Below are positions 1 to 7,430 of a DNA stretch of 20,858 bases, in pieces (positions within the stretch are counted from its first letter, which is position 1; each line of letters starts with the position of its first letter). The stretch spans positions 1-20,858 of the IMG/VR virus record IMGVR_UViG_3300028111_000023; one strand, given 5' to 3'. Source of the stretch: a virus. Below the pieces are notes generated by a model. It did not search any database. It saw only the letters and a list, made by a program, of their open reading frames with translations, and was not told the origin of the DNA. Both the position numbers and the translations under genes were made by a program.

Positions 1-506
1 CCGTTAGGGTCTATGGTTAAGTCGTTTCCATCGCAGTCATAAGTCCTGCTGTCGTCTGCTGTTAAGTTGGTATTGCCGAGATGTGTGTCAGATGAGGACG
101 AAGCAGCAAAGGATAGATTGCCACTGCCGTCTGTCTGAAGTACATCTCCAGAATTACCGAGAGACGTAGGTAGCTTTAACTCATAATCTTGTGTAAGGTT
201 AGGAGCTGAAAGACCAACCTTATAACTGCCATTATCGGTTGCCTCAAATAGTGCAATTCTACCGGGAAGACTACCAGATGAACCTTGGAATCGAGCTTCG
301 TTAGACTTAACAACAAGAAGGTCGCCGCCCGCGTTTGTAATCCCGGTAATTAATTGCAGTACGGTGTTTGAGTTTCCAGAAACAAAATTGAGGTTACTCC
401 CTCCGTTACTAGCTAGAGTGTAGCTTCTACCCGCATCCGACTGAGTTAGGTTTGTGGTGGCTAGATTACCGTCATCCTCAGTAAGTACTTTTTTCCAATT
501 CGCCAT
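1..506 (-). CDS. Fibre-like virion protein, C-terminus cut by window edge
   Basis: This reading frame starts at the ATG at 506 and stays open for 168 codons to the window edge, so only the N-terminal part is present. It begins MANWKKVLTEDDGNLATTNL and continues as a low-complexity, Ser/Gly/Asn/Thr-rich sequence with no cysteine until a DCDGND segment near the edge. The first residues match the start of the 432-residue protein at 891-2189 (MADWKRVLLETD), so the two probably share a docking module that attaches them to the same part of the virion. The composition, the beta-type repeats and the position at the end of the structural operon fit a tail fibre or appendage. The start lies 9 bases after the stop of the gene at 516-698. 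The receptor or ligand cannot be told. Confidence 0.75.
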   Translation of the reverse strand, partial: MANWKKVLTEDDGNLATTNLTQSDAGRSYTLASNGGSNLNFVSGNSNTVLQLITGITNAGGDLLVVKSNEARFQGSSGSLPGRIALFEATDNGSYKVGLSAPNLTQDYELKLPTSLGNSGDVLQTDGSGNLSFAASSSSDTHLGNTNLTADDSRTYDCDGNDLTIDPN

Positions 507-515
507 GAGGTTGCA

Positions 516-698
516 TTACTTTGCAGCCTCCATAACGCTACCGGAAGGCTGCTTCTTTTGTTCTAGTTTTTGCACCCTCTCAAATTCCTTTCCAATCTTA
601 TCCAAAAGAGCACTAACAGTGTGAGAGTCAGACGCTTTGATTGTTTGATTTTCAACGGAGGTCTTCACCAAATAAAGTTCACTTAATTCTAATTTCAT
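516..698 (-). CDS. Small hypothetical protein, 60 aa
   Basis: I do not recognise this 60-residue protein. It begins MKLELSELYLVKTSVENQ and is charged, with a predicted helical middle (VSALLDKIGKEFERVQKLEQKK) that could form a short coiled coil. It has no membrane segment and no cysteines. AAAGGCGA lies about 9 bases before the ATG and may be a weak ribosome binding site. The gene sits between the 58-residue gene upstream and the partial fibre gene downstream, with short gaps, in one minus-strand operon. A chaperone or small structural partner of the neighbouring fibres is possible from position alone. Confidence 0.65.
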   Translation of the reverse strand: MKLELSELYLVKTSVENQTIKASDSHTVSALLDKIGKEFERVQKLEQKKQPSGSVMEAAK

Positions 699-714
699 TG
701 TAATCGCCTTTAAT

Positions 715-891
715 TTATTGTGACTTCAAAAAACTATGCAGCTTGTTCACTACATCTGCCAGCAAAAGTACATCCTTACCCTCGAACGTGCAAGTGTGCA
801 ACGTCTTTAAGATAAAGGTTACCTCCTGCTGAGAGAGAGGTTCATTGGGGTTAAAACCAGTAACCTCTTTCTTCCTTCCTAGTAAACCCAT
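715..891 (-). CDS. Small hypothetical protein, 58 aa
   Basis: This short frame was found by translating the gap between two larger genes. It runs from an ATG at 891 to a TAA at 715-717 and gives 58 residues beginning MGLLGRKKEVTGFNPNEP. Its ATG overlaps the TAA of the 432-residue fibre gene by one base (TAATG), the usual sign of translational coupling in a phage operon, which supports it as a real gene. The middle (LSQQEVTFILKTLHTCTF) and the end (LLLADVVNKLHSFLKS) look like two helices. I do not recognise a family. It may act with the fibre encoded just upstream, but that is only inferred from the coupling. Confidence 0.65.
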   Translation of the reverse strand: MGLLGRKKEVTGFNPNEPLSQQEVTFILKTLHTCTFEGKDVLLLADVVNKLHSFLKSQ

Positions 892-2189
892 TAATCAAGG
901 TATAGATAAAGTCCTTTAGTTCCTGAGCCGCCGCCAGTATTGTAAAACATAGCACCAGTAGGCATGATGGCCGAGTCAGGCTCTGCGGTTCCTTTAGTCA
1001 AAGCAGCAACACCCATTGGAGCACTACCAGCAGAGGCTGCGGCCCCGTGGTCTTTGAACTGCCATCCAGCAACACCAAGGTTGGTGTCTTTCCAAATAAA
1101 GTTAGGATGGTTTGCGGGGGTAGCCGTAACCGTGTCTACGGTAAGTCCAGCACCGTCAGCGGCTCCAACGCTGTTTGCTCCATCGGCAACCAAAATCGTC
1201 TTGTCTTCAACAGTCAGAGTCTGTACATCAATAGATGATGAGGTACCATTAACAACGAGGTCACCATAGATTGTAACAACTGAGTCACCTCCAGCGGTTG
1301 TTGGTGCTGCAATCTTCATGGTTGTCTCAACCGCGTTGGCAACCATGTTGGAGCTTCCATTAACTCCTGATGCCTTGAAGAAGATATCACCACCGATTGC
1401 CGTACCAGTACTGATACCACCAGTGAACGTAAGGTCTCCACCCGACAAGTCGGTATCACCACTGGTCGCACCATTGACACCGCTCATGGATACCATAGAG
1501 AGCAAGTTCTGGTCGAGGTTTAGAGTGATAGTGCCACTGGTCGTAATTGGACCGCCAGTATCAGTAATGTTGGCACCACCATCAACCGTAACCGAAGTTA
1601 CAGTACCGTCAGCACCTGAAAGGTTATCGGTGATTCCAGTAACGAAATCGTAAATCTGGTCGCCCGTGGCTAGAGCTGTTTCGCCGTCGGCTACAGCTGC
1701 TGTGACAATACTCAGTGTCGGCGTACCCTGCGCTGCACCATCGGCAACAGTGAGCTGGTTGGTCGTTCCTGAATCAACCGCACCCGTGTATCCTTGAGCG
1801 ATAACGAAATCATAAATCTGGTCACCAGTTGCAAGGGCTGCGCTGCCGTCGGCTACAGTTGCTGTCTTTGCTCGAACTGCACCAGAACCATTGGACGCTG
1901 ACAGCTCGATAGTAGTACCATCAACGGTTACTTCAATCTCGTCAGCATTGGCAGTAATACCATCACCGCCAACTACGTTGAGGGTTGGGTCAACAGTGCT
2001 AGTACCACTCTGAGTCATACCATCACCTGCGGTGACCGATGTTACAGTACCAACATTCGATGTCAGTCCGTTGACAGCAGTGGCAATCGCCGCTTCAACT
2101 GCATCTTCTGACGGAACAGTGGTTGTGTTTCCATCCGTTACTGTTTGCGTGATGTCTGTTTCTAACAGAACTCTTTTCCAATCTGCCAT
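891..2189 (-). CDS. Repetitive fibre-like virion protein, 432 aa
   Basis: This protein has the composition of a phage fibre or appendage: mostly Gly, Thr, Ser, Ala, Val and Asp, no cysteine, and strongly repetitive. Two near-identical repeats, TVADGSAALATGDQIYDFV (residues 111-129) and AVADGETALATGDQIYDFV (165-183), flank a variable segment. A second repeat type starting GTVTSVT appears at about residues 47 and 196. The N-terminus, MADWKRVLLETD, matches that of the partial protein at 1-506. The C-terminal part (about 310-432) is less repetitive, with GDLVVNGTSSSIDVQTLTVEDKT and a FIWKDTNLGVAGWQFKDH segment, a pattern I associate with structural proteins of marine phages. Function beyond being a virion surface protein is inferred from composition and position. 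Confidence 0.8.
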   Translation of the reverse strand: MADWKRVLLETDITQTVTDGNTTTVPSEDAVEAAIATAVNGLTSNVGTVTSVTAGDGMTQSGTSTVDPTLNVVGGDGITANADEIEVTVDGTTIELSASNGSGAVRAKTATVADGSAALATGDQIYDFVIAQGYTGAVDSGTTNQLTVADGAAQGTPTLSIVTAAVADGETALATGDQIYDFVTGITDNLSGADGTVTSVTVDGGANITDTGGPITTSGTITLNLDQNLLSMVSMSGVNGATSGDTDLSGGDLTFTGGISTGTAIGGDIFFKASGVNGSSNMVANAVETTMKIAAPTTAGGDSVVTIYGDLVVNGTSSSIDVQTLTVEDKTILVADGANSVGAADGAGLTVDTVTATPANHPNFIWKDTNLGVAGWQFKDHGAAASAGSAPMGVAALTKGTAEPDSAIMPTGAMFYNTGGGSGTKGLYLYLD

Positions 2190-2234
2190 GAGAATATGGG
2201 GTTGTAATTTTTTGCTAAGATAAGATGTTTTACG

Positions 2235-2771
2235 TTACTCCGAAGTAACTCCGAAGTAAAGGTTGTCGTTCTCATCAGCGTACATGCCTCCAAGAAAAGC
2301 TTCTGGCTCTGAGCCGCTTGAGAACCTCTTGAACTCTACAACGCCATCTAAGTTAACATGACCAGTCCCGTTAGGAGTAAAGGTTATGTCTCTGTTACTG
2401 CTAGATACTATAGAGTGAGCAAGAACATCTAGGTTTCCACCAAGCTCAGGCGAAGTGTCCTCAACAACATTGTCAATCCCACTACCCGAACCCACCTCTT
2501 TCCAGTTGGAGGTGTTTGTCCAATCCGAATCACCTACCGACTGGAACTTATCGTCGAGACCCGCTGTGGATTCCCTAGGTCCATCATACACATATAGCTT
2601 GTCGTCATTGCACATGTAGGCCAAATAGGGTGATGACCTATTGGCGGAAGACAACGAGTTTCTTTCAGCTACAGTATCGAATAAACCAATACCCCTAGTT
2701 TGATGAAGGGCAAGTTCAAGGAGCTTCGCAGAGTCAGATGAATGTGATAATGGTCCGTTAAACTCTGGCAT
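2235..2771 (-). CDS. Virion structural protein, 178 aa
   Basis: This 178-residue protein starts at the ATG at 2771, one base after the TGA of the collagen-like gene, so the two are probably translated in series. Its C-terminal half contains VVEDTSPELGGNLDVLAHSI followed by ITFTPNGTGHVNLDG. This pattern is common in appendage proteins of marine tailed phages (from memory of the family, not a search). The N-terminal half contains RNSLSSANRSSPYLAYMCND and a LYVYDG segment, which could be a small beta domain. The stop codon lies inside a perfect 11-base tandem duplication, so the last three residues (TSE) depend on that duplication. It is likely a tail or appendage component. Confidence 0.72.
   Translation of the reverse strand: MPEFNGPLSHSSDSAKLLELALHQTRGIGLFDTVAERNSLSSANRSSPYLAYMCNDDKLYVYDGPRESTAGLDDKFQSVGDSDWTNTSNWKEVGSGSGIDNVVEDTSPELGGNLDVLAHSIVSSSNRDITFTPNGTGHVNLDGVVEFKRFSSGSEPEAFLGGMYADENDNLYFGVTSE
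2237..2258. repeat. Perfect 11-bp tandem duplication at a gene end
   Basis: ACTCCGAAGTA occurs twice, head to tail, with no mismatch. On the coding strand this is TACTTCGGAGT repeated. Eleven is not a multiple of three, so the second copy is read in a different frame and the protein ends GVTSE. With one copy it would end GVT a few bases later. It looks like a slippage duplication. Confidence 0.9.
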
Positions 2772-2772
2772 C

Positions 2773-4527
2773 TCAAGATTCCGTATTTCTTATTAGGTAA
2801 TAGCTCCCTCTCAAACCAACGTTAGCCAATGGTTCATAGAGCCTCAAGACATGAAATGGAATTTTATTGCTGGCTGTGCCAAATTGAATTTGCAAATTTA
2901 ACGCTTCTTTCAGGAGCCAGAAGTCACCCGTTGTTTGTGGGGGGTTCTCTATTCTTTGCGTGTAGTTGTTACCTCCAAAGTCCTCAAAGAAATCTTGATT
3001 GACATTACCCCCTCCTGTTAAATCCTGATAACCCCCACTACCATTTGAAAAATAGTATGAAGGAACAAAGACGTAAACGTAATCTCCTGTCTGCTGAGAA
3101 GTATTTACAAGCATACTGACACTCAACTGAGACGTATTAGCGTCAAGTAAGTCACCAGTAGAAGTTATGTTTTCAGGGTAGCACGAAACACCGTTGTTGG
3201 AAGTGTCTCCATCGTACATATCCTGAAAATTTGAGTCAGTACTTGAGGTGGTTAGAGCAGTAGAGCTTAGAACCAGTTTAACAGGAACCCTATTTACTGA
3301 GTAGGAGGCAGATTCAAAGTCACACTCAGTAGAACTCAAGCTAGAGTAAGGTCTTACACTATCCCAAATCTTTACCTTGTATGTATTAGAATCGCCAATA
3401 GCGACATCGCCATCATCTATAGCAATACTAAACGTGCTGGTTCTTCCGTTAGAGTCAAGACTTTCACCAGATATGTCTACTATACTTCCAACGAGAGCAT
3501 TGTTAGAATCTAAAACCGCGTAGCTATCCAGAGCTACGCCGCTCGTTTCAACCTCAACCTTAAACTTGAGATTACTTTCACCGTTGTATAGCTGACGATT
3601 GGAGTCGGTCTCGTCTGATGAAACCGTAGCTAATGCATTGGACTTTCTCTGAAGCTCAATACCGTTTGTGTTGTTGGTCTTTATTAATCTTGGTGAGATA
3701 TACACGGGGTCGTAGTCTACCTCCGAGCTAAACACCTCACCCTGACCGTTATCAGGTTCCTCTGCACTTACTTTCCAAGTGATGTGCTCATTAGTTGGGT
3801 TCTCTGTAGCGAAGGCAAAGCTGTAGGTCTCACTGTGGGTGTAACTCGCTGATGCTCCAGTAACACCAGTTTGAGTGTGAATCAAACTAAACGCACCACT
3901 ACCAATCTTTTTGTAAAACTTGAAAGTAATCGTAGAGCCCTGAGAGCTATTGGGGTTTGTTACAGAAGCTTGTATCTGCGCTGTAGCATTACTAATAGGC
4001 GTGTCGTTAAAGCCCACACTATTAGGTGTGACATTTATCGTAGGAGCTTGGATTTGCCCTAACTGAACAAGAGCCTCTCTAATTATGTCGATGGCAGTCT
4101 TATTACCATCACCTACTACTATCTGGTCAGTGTGAGAAAACTTTCCGAAGTTACCGCCGTCTGGTAAGAATACAGTAATTGCAGAGTCTAGGGTTTCAGT
4201 TGTTGCATCACTACCGTCGGCACCGTCGGCACCATCCGCGCCATCCGCGCCATCCGCGCCATCGGCACCGTCAGCTCCGTCCGCTCCGGGAGCACCATCG
4301 GCACCATCGGCACCCGCTGGTCCTTGTGGACCTTGCGGTCCTTGTGGACCTGTAGCACCAGCTGGACCAGCACCAATGGCACCAGCAATAGAGATGGAGT
4401 TGTCCGCTACCTGATTTAAAGTAACGACTTTAATGTCCGGGCCATCTTTAACAATAGACACCTTAATGATGTCACCGTGCTGGCTGGATACTTTTACATT
4501 TTTAGGCTGGTTTACACTTACAGGCAT
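2773..4527 (-). CDS. Collagen-like fibre protein with Ig-like region, 584 aa
   Basis: The N-terminal 50 residues (MPVSVNQPKNVKVSSQHGDI onward) form a small domain that probably attaches to the virion. Residues 54-107 are an uninterrupted run of 18 Gly-X-Y triplets, first GPA, GAT and GPQ types, then mostly GAD. Such a run is expected to form a collagen-type triple helix, acting as a trimeric shaft. Residues 108-580 are a beta-rich segment with alternating Ser/Thr/Asn and aromatic residues (for example TINVTPNSVGFNDTPISN and KVSAEEPDNGQGEVF). It looks like several immunoglobulin-like or receptor-binding domains, without proline hydroxylation sites being needed. The gene follows the 132-residue protein by nine bases and precedes the 178-residue protein by one. 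It is probably a tail or head fibre. The GAD triplets are encoded by 9-base repeats that could expand or shrink in frame. Confidence 0.85.
   Translation of the reverse strand: MPVSVNQPKNVKVSSQHGDIIKVSIVKDGPDIKVVTLNQVADNSISIAGAIGAGPAGATGPQGPQGPQGPAGADGADGAPGADGADGADGADGADGADGADGADGSDATTETLDSAITVFLPDGGNFGKFSHTDQIVVGDGNKTAIDIIREALVQLGQIQAPTINVTPNSVGFNDTPISNATAQIQASVTNPNSSQGSTITFKFYKKIGSGAFSLIHTQTGVTGASASYTHSETYSFAFATENPTNEHITWKVSAEEPDNGQGEVFSSEVDYDPVYISPRLIKTNNTNGIELQRKSNALATVSSDETDSNRQLYNGESNLKFKVEVETSGVALDSYAVLDSNNALVGSIVDISGESLDSNGRTSTFSIAIDDGDVAIGDSNTYKVKIWDSVRPYSSLSSTECDFESASYSVNRVPVKLVLSSTALTTSSTDSNFQDMYDGDTSNNGVSCYPENITSTGDLLDANTSQLSVSMLVNTSQQTGDYVYVFVPSYYFSNGSGGYQDLTGGGNVNQDFFEDFGGNNYTQRIENPPQTTGDFWLLKEALNLQIQFGTASNKIPFHVLRLYEPLANVGLRGSYYLIRNTES
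4207..4368 (-). repeat. Collagen-type Gly-X-Y repeat region
   Basis: These 162 bases encode the 18 Gly-X-Y triplets of the fibre. The plus-strand unit CCATCCGCG is repeated three times perfectly at 4232-4258, flanked by diverged copies (CCATCGGCA and similar). The 9-base unit encodes GAD in frame, so copy-number change would alter shaft length without a frameshift. Confidence 0.85.
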
Positions 4528-4536
4528 GGTGCTTCA

Positions 4537-4935
4537 TTACGCGGTTATTGAAACATCTTCATTGACTTTCAGTGTGCCAAAAATTAAAGTAGTAACTGCA
4601 TTGTCGATGCCCGCCTTTTGCTCCACATCATAAACGTAAAGTCCTGAAGGCATGGTCTTCATTACAGTAGCTGCCAAAGTAACATCAATGTACTTATTTG
4701 CGAAGTCATCTGAATCAGCTGTAACGGTGGCCGCAAAGTTTACGTCGGCTGCATTTTTCACATAGTCACCCGTGTCAGAATGCCTAACCTCAAAGAGGAA
4801 TATGTCTCCAACTTTAAAACCAGCAGTACCGTCAGGCTTAGTCACGGTCAGCCGAAGAGAGAAAGTATCTCCCTTTCTGCAAGTCACATCGACTCTCGAT
4901 GAGGTATCTAGATTAATCTTTGTTGCGTTACTCAT
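4537..4935 (-). CDS. Small beta-domain structural protein, 132 aa
   Basis: The chosen start is the ATG at 4935 (MSNATKINLDTSSRVDVTCR). A longer version would need a TTG at 4941. The ATG overlaps the end of the portal gene by eight bases (ATGAGTAA), which suggests coupled translation. The protein reads as one immunoglobulin-like or baseplate-type beta domain: RKGDTFSLRLTVTKPDGT, then a hydrophobic strand (GDIFLFEVRHSDTGDY), then MPSGLYVYDVEQKAGIDN and LIFGTLKVNEDVSITA. This strand pattern recalls the N-terminal domain of upper-baseplate or neck proteins in phages of Gram-positive hosts, but that is a resemblance only. Placement between portal and collagen-like fibre fits an adaptor or fibre-attachment role. 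Confidence 0.72.
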   Translation of the reverse strand: MSNATKINLDTSSRVDVTCRKGDTFSLRLTVTKPDGTAGFKVGDIFLFEVRHSDTGDYVKNAADVNFAATVTADSDDFANKYIDVTLAATVMKTMPSGLYVYDVEQKAGIDNAVTTLIFGTLKVNEDVSITA

Positions 4936-7381
4936 CTCCAAAAATCTCGTTGATTACTTCTTGATTAACTCCAGCCTGCTGACCTTCAAGTTCACCCCGA
5001 TTGCCTTGTCGTTGAGAGATAAGCTTTGATTGCTCAACAGCCTGTTTCTCTACTCTAGCATCCTTGCGGTCTTCTTTCAAGGTTTCAATCTTTTGTCTAA
5101 ACTCTTTGTCATCAGCCTTAAACCCAAGGCTTGCCTGAGCTCTAATCATCTCAAGCTCCTTTCTCATTTGATGCAGAGCAGCAGCAACCTGAACCTCGAC
5201 CTGACCTTTGAGCTGAATTTTCTGAACCTCCACCTGAGCCTCCACCTGCATTTTTTGCATCTCAGTCTGCGCGGCTACTTGGGAAGCTTGTGCATTTGCC
5301 TGAGCTTGAGCCTGCATGTTCTGTTGCTGTTGACGCTGAAGCATCTGCATGCGCTTCTTTCTCTTTACGGCAAGTAGTCTTTGAGCTTGGTCAATATCCT
5401 TAACCTGTCTGATTGCCATAGCATCTTCAAGGTCAATCTCTTTTTGCGCTAAGGTGGCTTGAACATTTTGCTCAAGGAAGATGCGGTCGTCATCAGACAT
5501 TTCTTGAACGACCATAACACCAAAGTTGTACATGGGTAGATTCTCAAAACTTTGGAGTACGCCCATGCTCTTCTCACCCACGGCCTTCTCATAAACCCTA
5601 TACAGAACTGAGTCCGGCGGGATAACCTGCAAGCACTTAACAATATCCTCACATACTCTACGATACAAAAACATACCCGCGTTTGTGATGTCATACAAAG
5701 CGTTGTTGCCTGCGGCAAGAGCCTGCTGTCTCACTCCAACCAAAGCATCGCCCTTCGGTGTACTCGCATCCATAACCTCGTTGATTCCTGTCGCATCACG
5801 AATCATACGCAAGTAGTGGTTGTATAGATTGATGTACTCGTTGATGTTTCGAATGTTGTTCTCTATTGAACGGATAGGAGGATTTTGAAATCCACCCTCT
5901 GGGTTCTTACTCCTGTAATAAAACACACCAGTCTGCTCGTAGATGTCTTGAATCTCCAATGGCTGCAAATCACCTCCTCTTCCAAGCTGAACATTCTCAA
6001 GTCCTTCAACGTCAACCAAGATTCCGTCCGGCTTAGCCTTAGCTACAGCTTGTTGAATCTTCAGGTGTGTGAGCTGTAATTGGTCAGCGAATCCGATAAC
6101 GCTACCGACAATAGACTTGGGTCGCATGCGCCGTATGTTTGTACAAGCAACGCTGTAAGAAAGCCTAGCCTTCGTAAGGTCGTGTACATTCTTAGGCACA
6201 TTCTTCTTCATGCCGTATCCGAAAATCATACTGGTCCCGACGACGTAGCATCCGCCATAGATGGTTTGGTTCTCCATCTTGTATGGCTTCCTGTCATACA
6301 CAGAGCCAGCTGCCTCCTTGTACTCGCCCCCTTTAAAGTAGAAGCCAGTGTTTCCAAACTGAGACTCTTTACTCTCGTAATACACGCAATCAACAGACAA
6401 GAACTCAAAGTCCATAATGTCTATTAGGTAGTCATCGTACCCATGGGTGTAGCCCCCAGCCCCTCTGTCGTAGCTCTTTACACCGAACAAACTTTTGTCG
6501 TTGTAATTCTTCCCCATCACTCCTCTAGCAATCTCCTCATACTGACCTTCAGTAAGTTCATCGCCAGCCATTCGCTTCAACTCCTGAATGCTGATTCTTT
6601 TAATGTGACCACCGTACACAATATCAGACATGGTGGGGTCTTCTGTGTAGCTATGTAGGAATGTAGATGGGTCTACATACTTCGTGGTTATACCGTAGTT
6701 CGGGTCATTCTCTCTTTTGATGACACCCATTCCACACACCACCAAATCCTCCACAGCTCTGCGATAAACAGTTTGGTCAAAGTCATTCCAATCCAACGTG
6801 AGTGAAGTAGCTAACTGAGCAGCAATCTCCGCATTCGTTTTCATGTTTTGCTCCATGAATATCTCAGCCTCCTCCGTTGTATCCGGAAGGATGTCTGGGT
6901 CAATATTAGGTTGAAGACCCATAGCCTTTGCTTCCTTGAGAAGCTCTTTGTCCTCGATTGATGATTCGATAGCAGCGCGTGCCTCGTCCTTTTCGCCCTT
7001 ACTTACGGGGTCGATAGCATCAATAGATGGGTACGGTTTTCTAGATAGAATCCTATTGACAACCACCTTAACAAACTTAGGCACGATAGGAACCGGACTC
7101 CAGTCAAGATTAAGTAGTGTCCCGTCCCCGTTATTAGGGTCGAGTGAATTTAGAATCTGCTTATAAACAGAGGTGTCTTGCGTGCCGTTTGCGTAGTCCC
7201 GATTCTTTTCAAAATCATGCAGGCGTTGCCTTAGTAAGGAACCTGAGTTGTCGCTTTTACCCCATTGGCTTTCAATAGCTTTCGCATACCTTAATCCGTA
7301 AGAACGGTCTGATTTCTCTAGCGGTGACGCAAAGGGGTCAGGGAAATTACCGTATTTGTTATTTTTGCTCCCTTGGGTCAT
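4928..7381 (-). CDS. Portal protein, 817 aa
   Basis: The portal forms the ring at the capsid vertex through which DNA is packaged and ejected. The gene lies directly after the large terminase and has the expected features. There is an N-terminal helical region with VPIVPKFVKVVVNRILSRKP. The core contains LKIQQAVAKAKPDGILVDVEG and the typical RDATGINEVMDASTPKGDAL followed by a long helix. Residues from about 679 to 790 are a Gln/Ala/Glu-rich coiled coil (QRQQQQNMQAQAQANAQ and onward), which then runs into KEDRKDARVEKQAVEQSKLI. At 817 residues with a Gln-rich tail it is longer than the common portals of about 500 residues and recalls those of crAss-like and related Bacteroidota phages (inference). 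A start nine codons upstream is TTG and lies within the promoter box at 7406-7413, so ATG 7381 is preferred. Confidence 0.85.
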   Translation of the reverse strand: MTQGSKNNKYGNFPDPFASPLEKSDRSYGLRYAKAIESQWGKSDNSGSLLRQRLHDFEKNRDYANGTQDTSVYKQILNSLDPNNGDGTLLNLDWSPVPIVPKFVKVVVNRILSRKPYPSIDAIDPVSKGEKDEARAAIESSIEDKELLKEAKAMGLQPNIDPDILPDTTEEAEIFMEQNMKTNAEIAAQLATSLTLDWNDFDQTVYRRAVEDLVVCGMGVIKRENDPNYGITTKYVDPSTFLHSYTEDPTMSDIVYGGHIKRISIQELKRMAGDELTEGQYEEIARGVMGKNYNDKSLFGVKSYDRGAGGYTHGYDDYLIDIMDFEFLSVDCVYYESKESQFGNTGFYFKGGEYKEAAGSVYDRKPYKMENQTIYGGCYVVGTSMIFGYGMKKNVPKNVHDLTKARLSYSVACTNIRRMRPKSIVGSVIGFADQLQLTHLKIQQAVAKAKPDGILVDVEGLENVQLGRGGDLQPLEIQDIYEQTGVFYYRSKNPEGGFQNPPIRSIENNIRNINEYINLYNHYLRMIRDATGINEVMDASTPKGDALVGVRQQALAAGNNALYDITNAGMFLYRRVCEDIVKCLQVIPPDSVLYRVYEKAVGEKSMGVLQSFENLPMYNFGVMVVQEMSDDDRIFLEQNVQATLAQKEIDLEDAMAIRQVKDIDQAQRLLAVKRKKRMQMLQRQQQQNMQAQAQANAQASQVAAQTEMQKMQVEAQVEVQKIQLKGQVEVQVAAALHQMRKELEMIRAQASLGFKADDKEFRQKIETLKEDRKDARVEKQAVEQSKLISQRQGNRGELEGQQAGVNQEVINEIFGDE

Positions 7382-7405
7382 GAAATAGTTTGTTGGACTC
7401 AAGTG

Positions 7406-7413
7406 CAAATATA
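7406..7413 (-). promoter_or_regulatory. Bacteroidota-type -7 box before portal gene
   Basis: On the minus strand the sequence reads TATATTTG, matching the TAnnTTTG consensus of the main sigma factor in Bacteroidota. It lies in the short gap between terminase and portal, 24 bases before the portal ATG. I see no -33 TTG at the usual distance, so it may be a weak or activated promoter that gives the portal operon its own transcript. Confidence 0.6.
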
Positions 7414-7430
7414 GTGATATGCGGCAAGCC

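Noticed and set aside
2405-2418. ACTATAGAG on the plus strand
   Set aside because: It is within coding sequence of a minus-strand gene, lacks the other blocks and has no plus-strand gene after it.
4207-4368. Tandem repeats as a possible CRISPR or regulatory repeat
   Set aside because: The 9-base period and in-frame Gly-X-Y coding explain them fully.
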